Assembly: GCA_029228645.1 (NCBI GenBank)
Contig: JAPTHR010000012.1
Span: 1 to 64,000, forward strand
Reading direction: 5' to 3'
Origin: Gammaproteobacteria bacterium Milos-ODIII6
GTDB taxonomy: Bacteria; Pseudomonadota; Gammaproteobacteria; Chromatiales; Chromatiaceae
DNA length: 64,000 bases
Shown here: piece after piece, positions 1-6,752 of the stretch
How the letters are laid out: each line of letters starts with the position of its first letter
How positions within the stretch are numbered: position 1 is the first letter of the stretch
Program-made: the position numbers and the translations under genes
The notes under the pieces: generated by a model
What the model saw: only the letters and a program-made list of their open reading frames with translations
Databases searched by the model: none
What the model was told of the DNA's origin: nothing

Positions 1-648
1 ACTGCGCCCGCCCTGGATCGCCGCCGCGCTGGCGCCGTTGCCGAGGTGCAGGCTGATGATGTTGAGTGCCTCCGATGGGCGCCCGAGGATGTCAGGGACC
101 ACGCGGCTGACATACTGGTGCGAGGTGCCGTGAAAGCCGTAGCGGCGCGCCCCGAAGCGCCGGTACCAGTCCTCGGGGACGGCGTAGCGATACGCATGCT
201 CCGGCAGGGCGTGATGGAATGCGGTGTCGAAAACCGCGACCTGGGGCACGTCCGGCCAGGCCTGCAGCGCCATCCCGATGCCCGCCCGGTTGTGCGGATT
301 GTGCAGCGGCGCGAGCGGGTCCAGATCCCGCAGTCGCCGCAACGTGTCGCTGTCGAGCACGACGGGACCGTGAAAATGCTCGCCGCCATGCACGACCCGG
401 TGGCCAACCGCCCCGATCGCGCCGACCTCGCTGGCCAGTTCGAGCACCCATCGCAGGGCTGCCTCGTGATCGGAAAAGGCAAACGCCTGGTCGATGGCCT
501 CGGCATCGCCGCCATGTCGCCAGCGACGCCGGCCGCGCGCCTCCCCTATCCCTTCCGCCCTGCCGGACAGCAGTTCCCGGTCTCCGTCAGCCAGCTGGAT
601 GCTGAACTTGACCGAGGAGCTGCCGCAGTTGAGCACCAGGATATTCAT
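1..648 (-). CDS. ackA: Acetate kinase, 3' end cut by window
   Basis: Reverse-strand translation from the ATG at 648 begins MNILVLNCGSSSVKF, the ATP-binding start of acetate kinases. It continues through VGHRVVHGG, FDTAFHHALPE, the signature YGFHGTSHQYVS and HLGNGASAA before the window ends. About 216 of the usual ~400 residues are present, so the C-terminal half lies to the left. The enzyme converts acetate plus ATP to acetyl phosphate and back in the cytoplasm; no phosphotransacetylase gene is visible. A second in-frame ATG at 657 would add three residues. It lies 73 bp downstream of the GlcG-like gene on the same strand. The family call is secure. Confidence 0.95.
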   Translation of the reverse strand, partial: MNILVLNCGSSSVKFSIQLADGDRELLSGRAEGIGEARGRRRWRHGGDAEAIDQAFAFSDHEAALRWVLELASEVGAIGAVGHRVVHGGEHFHGPVVLDSDTLRRLRDLDPLAPLHNPHNRAGIGMALQAWPDVPQVAVFDTAFHHALPEHAYRYAVPEDWYRRFGARRYGFHGTSHQYVSRVVPDILGRPSEALNIISLHLGNGASAAAIQGGRS

Positions 649-721
649 ACGTGTCATGCGTAGCGATGATGACTGCCGGGTCCGGAAGCCCCGAAACCCG
701 GCTGTTACCAGGACCGCCGTC

Positions 722-1222
722 TCAGTCGATGGCGAACTCGATGCGCTCGGCCAGCGCCTCGATGCCCTTGACGGCGCACTCGGCGTCCTTGTCGCCACCG
801 GGCGCCCCGCTGACCCCGACCGCACCGATGTTGTAGCCACCGGCGACGATCCGGATGCCACCCTCCATCACGATCAGGCCCTCGATGTGGTTGAGCTCCG
901 GACGGATATCCTCGCGCGCCTGGCGGAACACCCCGCTGTCGCTCCAGGCCATCACGGTCATGTTGGCCTTGCGCTCGGCGATCTCGAGGGTGAAGCGGGC
1001 CGCGGCATCATCCCGCAGTGCCGCGCGCACCAGGCCATGCCGATCCACCACCACCGCACTGGCGTGGTAGCCCTCGGCGCGACAGGCCATGATGGTCTCG
1101 TTGGCGATATCGCGCGCCAGGTCCATGCCGATGCTCTTCTCGCTGACGACGTCCGCCGCGAGGCCGGACTGGGATGCGAGCAGCAGGCTCAGGGCGCCAA
1201 AAACAGTAGAAAATCGACGCAT
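722..1222 (-). CDS. GlcG/HbpS-like (DUF336) exported protein
   Basis: The 166-residue product opens with a signal peptide (MRRFSTVFGALSLLLASQSGLAA, cleavage near residue 23), so it is probably periplasmic. The rest is a GlcG/HbpS domain: an N-terminal helix (LARDIANETIMAC), the strand ASAVVVDRHG, and the glycine-rich end GGIRIVAGGYNIGAVGVSG. Family members bind haem or small organic ligands or act in redox sensing; many are uncharacterised. The ligand here cannot be read from sequence. It is divergent from the EVE-domain gene and could be co-transcribed with ackA. Confidence 0.85.
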   Translation of the reverse strand: MRRFSTVFGALSLLLASQSGLAADVVSEKSIGMDLARDIANETIMACRAEGYHASAVVVDRHGLVRAALRDDAAARFTLEIAERKANMTVMAWSDSGVFRQAREDIRPELNHIEGLIVMEGGIRIVAGGYNIGAVGVSGAPGGDKDAECAVKGIEALAERIEFAID

Positions 1223-1339
1223 GGAATGTCTCCGTTTGGTTGATGGTGCGGCCCAATCAGGGCCGTCAGGAAAACAGCATTGCTATCCTAGACGAAACCG
1301 CCGTGAAAATAATGGCCGCCAACTCACCGGAAAGATGCA

Positions 1340-1804
1340 ATGAACCACTGGCTGATGAAATCCGAACCCGACAGCTTCGGCATCGAGCACCTGATGAAGA
1401 TGCCGAAGAAGACCGAGCACTGGGACGGCGTGCGCAACTACCAGGTACGCAACATGATGCGCGACCAGATGAAGAAGGGTGACCTGGTGTTCTTCTATCA
1501 CTCCAACTGCGCGGAGCCCGGTATCGTCGGCATCGCGCAGGTGGTCCGCGAGGGCTACCCCGACCACACCGCTTTCGATCCCGACGCCAAGTACCACGAT
1601 CCGAAAAGCGACCCCGACAACCCGCGCTGGTACATGGTCGACATCCGGCACAAGCGCAAGCTCAAGCGCACCATCAGCCTGCGCGAGCTGAAACAGTATG
1701 CCGACGCGGAACTGGCCGACTTTGCGCTGCTGCGCAAGGGCAACCGGCTGTCGATCATGCCGGTGAGCGAAGACCATTGGGAATTCATTCTGGGGCTGGA
1801 GTAG
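1340..1804 (+). CDS. EVE domain-containing protein
   Basis: The 154-residue protein is a stand-alone EVE domain (PUA-like fold, thymocyte nuclear protein 1 type). Its start, MNHWLMKSEPDSFGIEHL, is diagnostic, followed by WDGVRNYQVRNMMRDQMKKGDLVFFYHS and the late WYMVDIRHKRKLKRTISLRE. Related domains recognise modified bases in DNA or RNA; the housekeeping role of this short bacterial form is not established. It uses the ATG at 1340 after GGAAAGATGCA and converges with the DUF3616 gene 40 bp downstream. No toxin, nuclease or defence gene is adjacent, so a defence role is not suggested here. Confidence 0.9.
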   Translation: MNHWLMKSEPDSFGIEHLMKMPKKTEHWDGVRNYQVRNMMRDQMKKGDLVFFYHSNCAEPGIVGIAQVVREGYPDHTAFDPDAKYHDPKSDPDNPRWYMVDIRHKRKLKRTISLRELKQYADAELADFALLRKGNRLSIMPVSEDHWEFILGLE

Positions 1805-1843
1805 CAAAACCGGTAGCGGCCATCCGGCTCCCTGTCCCGGGCT

Positions 1844-2791
1844 TCAGCTCAGCGGTGGGACCACCACGTTGATCCGTTGCGCACGCTGACTGCCCAGCCC
1901 ATCGATCACCAGCATCAGTTCCACGTGGTCCCCCTGTGCCTCCAGCAGGGCCAGCCCTTCCGCCCTGCCACCCGGCGGCACCGCAACATCGCCCAGGTAG
2001 GCTGCTGCGCGTATGCAGGCATCCGAACCCGGCATCTGGTCCCGACCGTCCCACAGCCACAGCCGGTATGACCCGGGCGCCGAGCCCACCGGGCCGGTGA
2101 GCAGCAACAGCGCATCGCCCAGCGATACCATGTCACGGATACCCTGCCCGTTCAGGTCGACAAAACGCAGCTCGTAGCGCTTGGGGTGCCCGTAATCCAG
2201 CATCATCACCGGCACCAGGCCGTGACGCAGCACCGGTCCGCGAAAACCGACGAACAAACGCCCCTGGTGCATGGCGATACCCTCGATATCGACCCCGTTC
2301 TCCTTGCTCGCTATCTGCGTGAAAGGCCCCAGGAACACGTCCTTGCGCAGCCGCTTGGACAGGCTGATCGACTCGGGCCGACCCAGCCGACCGGTGCGCT
2401 TGTCGAAGGAAATGCGGTAGAGGCGATTGCGCGCTTTCTGCAGATCGACCCGGGCAAAGCGCTTGCGGTTCTGTTTGATGGTCAGGGATTCCCGTCGGAG
2501 CGAGCGTCGCCGCAGCGAGTGCGAGCCGATCACGTAGACAAAGCCGTCCGCGTAGGTCAGCGCCTCGATATCCGTCTCGTCCTTCGCCGCCGAGATTTCC
2601 AGCGAATGCGCCACGACCCAGGTGTCGGTGGCCTCGCCGGGCCGGCACACCAGCAGGCGATGGCCCTCGTCATTGCCCAGCAACAGGTAATTGCCGACCT
2701 TCACGACACCGCTGAGGTCGGCGACCGCGCTGTCGATCTCCAGCCTGATGGCGCGACTTGGGATCTCGGTCGGTAGCATTTCGTCATCCAT
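1844..2791 (-). CDS. DUF3616 domain-containing protein
   Basis: A 315-residue protein matching the DUF3616 family: it opens with DLSGVVKVGNYLLLGNDEGHRL and carries repeated beta-propeller-like segments (DIEALTYADGFVYVIGSHS, GVDIEGIAMHQGRLFVGFRGPV, RAEGLALLEAQGDHVELMLVID). The repeated 'E-G-L/I-A' strands suggest a propeller. No signal peptide is evident, though the first ATG is not backed by a clear ribosome-binding site and a start at 2779 is possible. Function of the family is unknown. It converges with the EVE gene and precedes a long gene-poor gap. Confidence 0.75.
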   Translation of the reverse strand: MDDEMLPTEIPSRAIRLEIDSAVADLSGVVKVGNYLLLGNDEGHRLLVCRPGEATDTWVVAHSLEISAAKDETDIEALTYADGFVYVIGSHSLRRRSLRRESLTIKQNRKRFARVDLQKARNRLYRISFDKRTGRLGRPESISLSKRLRKDVFLGPFTQIASKENGVDIEGIAMHQGRLFVGFRGPVLRHGLVPVMMLDYGHPKRYELRFVDLNGQGIRDMVSLGDALLLLTGPVGSAPGSYRLWLWDGRDQMPGSDACIRAAAYLGDVAVPPGGRAEGLALLEAQGDHVELMLVIDGLGSQRAQRINVVVPPLS

Positions 2792-3481
2792 CTTCTGTTA
2801 AGGATCGCTGTAGCGAGACTCTGCCTCATTCAGACCGGAGACTTTCGGTGAAAAGCCTCGCGACAGGCGGAGTGTACGTTAAAGGTTCCCAACGCCGTTT
2901 TCTCCGGGACCACCGATCCCGAGAAGAAGCAGCGGTCAGCCCGGTCCACACTCTCCGGCGAGCCTCGAATTGCCCTCCCCGGGCGATTGACTTGCCTGAT
3001 CGTTATGGGATTATCCGAACGAAGTTCCCGCCAAACGATGCTTGGCGCTAACTTGGCATCGTCGAGTGCTCGCGTAGCATCAGGGCTTGGCTTTCTTTTG
3101 CAGAAACGGAAACCAATACCCAAGCCGCTGATGCCGCCAGTCACCACCACCGGGCTGGCTCCGGCAAACAACTTGACCTGCCTGCTGATGGGTACAGGTC
3201 AACACAGGGATTTTCATGAGGAACAGGGACTTGCGTTCTAATCGAGCAATCAGAAACCCACTCGCGACAGCACACCGCATTTGCCCGGTCGCTGGTCTCC
3301 CCAGCCCAGCGGGACGGGAGATATCGAGTACTAACGGTCGAAAGCAGAACGCGTTATACAGTCGCTGTCTATGTCAGTTATCGAAGCGACTGTCTATGTG
3401 CCGTATTTCGGTACATCAACAGGACTGTCTATCTAACTGTTAGCGCTGAAAAGGAGGATCGATGGAGCATGATCTAAAAAT
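2792..3481. other. Gene-poor interval before the IS
   Basis: About 690 bp lie between the DUF3616 start and the left end of the ISL3 element. Open frames of 60-110 codons occur on both strands, but none resembles a known protein or has a convincing start. The stretch looks like decayed or non-coding accessory DNA. Its one regular feature is the short CTGTCTAT motif listed separately. Confidence 0.5.
3365..3432 (+). repeat. Three spaced copies of CTGTCTAT
   Basis: CTGTCTAT occurs at 3365-3372, 3390-3397 and 3425-3432, with GACTGTCTATGT the longest version. Spacings are 25 and 35 bp. The copies lie about 50 bp outside the left IS end. No function is known; they could be protein-binding sites or remnants of an older mobile element. 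Confidence 0.45.
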
Positions 3482-4821
3482 GGCTCTTCGCTATTTCGAG
3501 TGGAATTCACCCTGAAACCCATACCAGTGTATCCGGGAATTTGAGTGCGAGGAACCGGGATGGACAGCAAAGAGATTCTGCTACTGGGCTTGGGCATACA
3601 GGCGCCCTGGCAGTTGGTTGATCAGCGGCTCGAAACGGACAAGAATCCGCATGAGCTGCATCTTGAAGTGAAGGCGGAACGAGGCTCGAAGTACGCGTGC
3701 CCTGAATGTGGCAAGGCCTGCGCCGCCCATGATTTCCAGGAGAAGACGTGGCGTCATCTGAACTTCTTCCAGCACCATTGCTATGTGCATGCCTCGGTGC
3801 CTCGCGTGAAGTGCCCGGAGCATGGCGTGAAGTTGGTGGAAGTCCCTTGGGCGCGCAAGGGCAGCGCGTTCACGCTGCTGTTCGAGCAGGCCGCAATGAC
3901 GCTGGTGCGTGAGATGCCGGTCAATGCTGCAGCCCGGATCATCCAGATCACGGACACTCGCCTGTGGCGGATTGTGCAGCACTATGTGGCCCAGGCGGTG
4001 AGTCAGTTCGACTTATCCTCAGTCGAGGCCGTCGGGCTTGATGAGACCGCCAGCAAACGCGGCCACAACTACGTGACAATCTTCATTGATATGGAGCGGC
4101 GAGCGGAGCCGGTGCTGTTCGCCACGCCGGGCAAAGGCAAAGAGACGGTGGCGTCCTTTGCCCGGTTTCTGAAGGACCACCAAGGCGAACCGGAGAAGAT
4201 CAAGGAGGCGGTATGTGACATGTCGCCTGCCTTTCTCAGCGGCATCGCTGAACAGTTCCCTCAAGCCGAGGTCACGGTGGACTGGTTCCACATCGTGCAG
4301 ACGTTTACGCGCGCTCTGGATGAGGTGAGGAAAAAGGAGAACCACGTGACACCGCTACCCAAACACGTGCGATGGGCGGTCTTGAAAAATGGCGAAGTGG
4401 ATCACCTCACCACGAATCAACTGAATGCCTTGGCTGAGCTTCTGGAGCAAGGGCTGGATACGGCCACCGCCTGGCGCATCAAGGAAAGGCTGAAGTGGAT
4501 CCGGCAGGCAAAGACCCCTCGGGCAGCGCGCTGGCGCATTACCCGCTTCATCAATTACGCAAAAGGCCTGATTGGCGATAACGCCCTGCTGGAACCGGTC
4601 AGCAAAGCCCTGGAGACCCTGGGAAGAAATGCCGAACGGGTCGTCAGACGCTGGACATCAACCTATACCAATGCGCGCCTGGAAGGCTTGAACAGTCTCT
4701 TTCAGGCAGCCAGAGCCAGGGCACGCGGATACCGGAACAACGAGACCTTCATCGCGATGATCTACATGATCGCCAGCCCGGCGGGTTCCATCCTCAAATC
4801 CACTTGAAATGACGAAGAGCC
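3482..4821 (+). mobile_element. ISL3-family insertion sequence, 1340 bp
   Basis: The element is bounded by imperfect terminal inverted repeats of about 25 bp. The left end reads GGCTCTTCGCTATTTCGAGT; the right end, on the other strand, reads GGCTCTTCGTCATTTCAAGT. It encloses one full-length transposase. Length and ends fit ISL3. ISL3 elements usually make an 8-bp target duplication, but the flanks here (CTAAAAAT left, GGAAATAC right) do not match, so the insertion is old or rearranged. The transposase stop codon lies inside the right repeat. Confidence 0.85.
3560..4807 (+). CDS. ISL3-family transposase
   Basis: The 415-residue product carries the two parts of an ISL3 transposase. First is an N-terminal zinc-binding region (CPECGKACAAHDF, later KCPEHG) with the conserved TWRHLNFFQHHCYV segment. 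Then comes a DDE-type catalytic domain with SVEAVGLDETASKRGHNYVT, CDMSPAF, TVDWFHIVQ and the glutamate motif NARLEGLNSLFQAARARARG. No frameshift or internal stop is present, so it may be active. The ATG at 3560 follows GAGGAACCGGG; a GTG at 3545 would add five residues. It catalyses movement of the surrounding element. Confidence 0.92.
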   Translation: MDSKEILLLGLGIQAPWQLVDQRLETDKNPHELHLEVKAERGSKYACPECGKACAAHDFQEKTWRHLNFFQHHCYVHASVPRVKCPEHGVKLVEVPWARKGSAFTLLFEQAAMTLVREMPVNAAARIIQITDTRLWRIVQHYVAQAVSQFDLSSVEAVGLDETASKRGHNYVTIFIDMERRAEPVLFATPGKGKETVASFARFLKDHQGEPEKIKEAVCDMSPAFLSGIAEQFPQAEVTVDWFHIVQTFTRALDEVRKKENHVTPLPKHVRWAVLKNGEVDHLTTNQLNALAELLEQGLDTATAWRIKERLKWIRQAKTPRAARWRITRFINYAKGLIGDNALLEPVSKALETLGRNAERVVRRWTSTYTNARLEGLNSLFQAARARARGYRNNETFIAMIYMIASPAGSILKST

Positions 4822-4969
4822 GGAAATACTAGTGCGCCCTTCCCGGCCAACTGTTATCACCAACACGTATAGCGCCACGCGGTTTGTAGAAGAACAGGAT
4901 ATCCCATTTGCGCCATCATGCCGGTTTCTATCAAGCGCCCATGACAGGACCTCGTTTCAATTAAAGCGG

Positions 4970-5380
4970 CTATTGCTTTTCTATCTCCATCGCTTCCCAG
5001 TATTCCGGACCATAGTCAATGAATACTTCCTCCCCGCAACAAATCCTTTTGGTCGCCTCCACGCGAGCCTTTTTCCAGCGGGTTGAAACCACAAATCGGG
5101 TGTTCGGGTTATCGCTATGGTTTATGTATCCTGTATACGAAGAACCCTTCCCCTCACCTACCACCCAATGATCCTTGCAGATCCATAACAGGTACAGGGA
5201 ATTGACGTAGGGTTCCTCGTTGGCCTCTTCGTCGGTGACAATCTCACCCGAGTACGGCCCAATGGTGTCGCCCTTGTAAATCGTCTTGCGCGCAAAAAGG
5301 CCAAATCCTATTCCTGGAATAGACGATTCCTTTACCTCGAAGTCTTCCGTGGAAAAGCTGCGTGGTCTTCTCTTTGGCAT
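4970..5380 (-). CDS. Small SET-domain protein lysine methyltransferase
   Basis: The 136-residue protein is almost entirely a SET domain. Visible are motif I (IPGIGFGLFARKTIYKGDTI), the PYSGEI strand, the motif III core GYINHSDNPNTRFV, and motif IV EEVFIDYGPEYW with the catalytic tyrosine region. SET enzymes use S-adenosylmethionine to methylate lysines; bacterial substrates are mostly unknown. A start at 5380 (MPKRRPRSF, basic tail) is preferred; GTG at 5386 is possible, and neither has a clear ribosome-binding site. It lies between the IS and a spermidine-synthase-like gene on the same strand. Substrate cannot be predicted. Confidence 0.85.
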   Translation of the reverse strand: MPKRRPRSFSTEDFEVKESSIPGIGFGLFARKTIYKGDTIGPYSGEIVTDEEANEEPYVNSLYLLWICKDHWVVGEGKGSSYTGYINHSDNPNTRFVVSTRWKKARVEATKRICCGEEVFIDYGPEYWEAMEIEKQ

Positions 5381-5556
5381 GCGCACTGATGATTGAATTG
5401 GCTACAGCAGCAAGCATATCGCAGACATCCACATCAGGATAATGCTTGCAAGGGGGTTACCTGAAGCTGATCGGCTTGCCTGCAACAACTGTTATCGCCG
5501 CAGGCGCCTGGCCCGATGTGAGATCTGAATGTATTGCCCGCACGCTCGCATGCTTC

Positions 5557-6312
5557 TCACGCAAGCTGAAGCCTTTTCAGTTTGTAACGCAGACGGCATC
5601 GGGCTCGACGTTTGTCGAGTTCAGGGAACTCCTGCAGGCGTTTCCGCAGCGACCCGCTATCGCCATCGCTGCGCAGGAACGCCCCTACGGCGTTTTCATA
5701 TTGCGGCGTGGTCAACTGGTAGGCGGACTTGAAGCGACATCCAATCCGTTCATCTTCAATCGCTGCGCAGTTCCTCAGGTCGGTAGGAGAAACAAAATTC
5801 GAGACGATGAGGCCATGCGGTTTGAGCACCTGCAATAGCGCACGGAACCAGGCGCCATCGGCTACAACCGCCTTGATCGGTTCGCCCGCCTGCTCCCCGA
5901 AGATATCGTCGATCACCATGTCGAACCGCTCCCCGCGGTAGCGGTTTACCCAGTCAACGGCATCCCCCTCTATCAACGCGATATTGTCTCCGGTATTGCC
6001 GTAGTAATTGCGGGCAATGTGCAGGTGCACCGAGTCCAGTTCAACACCGACGAGAAGGTCCGGCCGAAAAAAATGATTCAGTTGGCGGAGGACCGCACCA
6101 CCTCCGACACCGAGCACCAATATCCGCTTCAGGCGGCGCCTCGGCAAAAAGAATGCCGGCAACATCAAAAGATCCCAGACGCTGCCGGTAACCGGATTGG
6201 TTGAATTGAACTGGCTGTGAAAGACGCCATTGGTATAGAGGCGCACGGAGCGACCGGCGCTACGCACCTCGTAGCAGGTATCGCCTGTTTGTTTTTTCCA
6301 GATCAGTGCCAT
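5557..6312 (-). CDS. Spermidine synthase-like protein
   Basis: The 251-residue protein has the Rossmann core of the spermidine synthase/SAM-methyltransferase superfamily. This includes motif I (RILVLGVGGGAVLRQLNHFF), the acidic residue of motif II (VGVELDSVHL), IALIEGDAVDWV and the post-motif FDMVIDDIFGE. It lacks the well-defined N-terminal domain of classical SpeE, and the usual DSTDP-like motif is replaced by DDIFGE, so genuine polyamine synthesis is uncertain. It could instead act on another SAM- or decarboxylated-SAM-dependent reaction. It is upstream of the SET gene on the same strand (177 bp gap). Confidence 0.75.
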   Translation of the reverse strand: MALIWKKQTGDTCYEVRSAGRSVRLYTNGVFHSQFNSTNPVTGSVWDLLMLPAFFLPRRRLKRILVLGVGGGAVLRQLNHFFRPDLLVGVELDSVHLHIARNYYGNTGDNIALIEGDAVDWVNRYRGERFDMVIDDIFGEQAGEPIKAVVADGAWFRALLQVLKPHGLIVSNFVSPTDLRNCAAIEDERIGCRFKSAYQLTTPQYENAVGAFLRSDGDSGSLRKRLQEFPELDKRRARCRLRYKLKRLQLA

Positions 6313-6657
6313 AAGAGTGTTTCAGGGCCAGACCTTACCCCGGCCAGGAGTGGCGCCGACAAAATAAAATCGGGATGCAGGTCAGGGGGGCCCTAATTAA
6401 GATTCTTACCCCTATCAAGCCTAATAGGCTTCGCTCGATAAGTCAGGTTGAGACCGCGGCCGCAACCGGGTTTGCCACGAGGACTGAGCCACTCGCACCG
6501 GCGACTTGTCGAAATCGCCCCCAATGCAGCCTCCCAGTCCTTTGCCCCCGCGCGAGCTCCTGTGCCACGACAATCCAATTCCTTGCCCTCGAAAGCTGGC
6601 GGCATCTGCCAACATCCCCGATCCGTCGCCATACGAACCTCCTCCGCGCCCCGGACT
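6313..6657. other. Intergenic DNA upstream of nrdD control region
   Basis: About 345 bp between the start of the spermidine-synthase-like gene and the FNR site. Short open frames (up to 92 codons, minus strand) have no recognisable similarity or start signals. Nothing else is visible. Confidence 0.5.
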
Positions 6658-6671
6658 TTGATTTGTATCAA
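6658..6671 (+). promoter_or_regulatory. FNR-type binding site (perfect consensus)
   Basis: TTGATTTGTATCAA matches the FNR/Anr consensus TTGAT-N4-ATCAA at all ten defined positions. It lies 82 bp upstream of the nrdD start codon. The likely role is activation of the anaerobic ribonucleotide reductase when oxygen is low. Confidence 0.8.
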
Positions 6672-6680
6672 TTCAACTAA

Positions 6681-6696
6681 GCACTATATGTTGGGT
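6681..6696 (+). promoter_or_regulatory. NrdR-box-like sequence 1
   Basis: GCACTATATGTTGGGT matches 14 of 16 positions of the NrdR box consensus ACACWATATNTWGTGT. NrdR represses ribonucleotide reductase genes in response to nucleotide state, so the context (nrdD 57 bp downstream) fits. Confidence 0.6.
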
Positions 6697-6714
6697 AATG
6701 TGTGATTTTAGACT

Positions 6715-6730
6715 ACAAGATATAGAGTTT
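6715..6730 (+). promoter_or_regulatory. NrdR-box-like sequence 2, weak
   Basis: ACAAGATATAGAGTTT matches about 12 of 16 consensus positions. NrdR sites normally occur as pairs about 31-32 bp apart start to start; here the spacing is 34 bp, so this second box is less certain than the first. Confidence 0.4.
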
Positions 6731-6752
6731 TCTCAACTCAGGGGACCTATTC

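Noticed and set aside
46-663. 205-codon plus-strand open frame at the left edge
   Set aside because: It is the antisense of acetate kinase, whose motifs read clearly on the minus strand; the plus-strand product has no family resemblance.
1340-1804. EVE-domain gene as part of a defence system
   Set aside because: No nuclease, helicase or restriction gene is adjacent; the short stand-alone form is a common housekeeping gene.
2830-3171. 113-codon minus-strand frame in the gap before the IS
   Set aside because: No ribosome-binding site, unusual composition and no known motif; the GLGIG segment is not a sorting signal in full.
6393-6671. 92-codon minus-strand frame upstream of nrdD
   Set aside because: It overlaps the FNR site, has no convincing start and shows no similarity.
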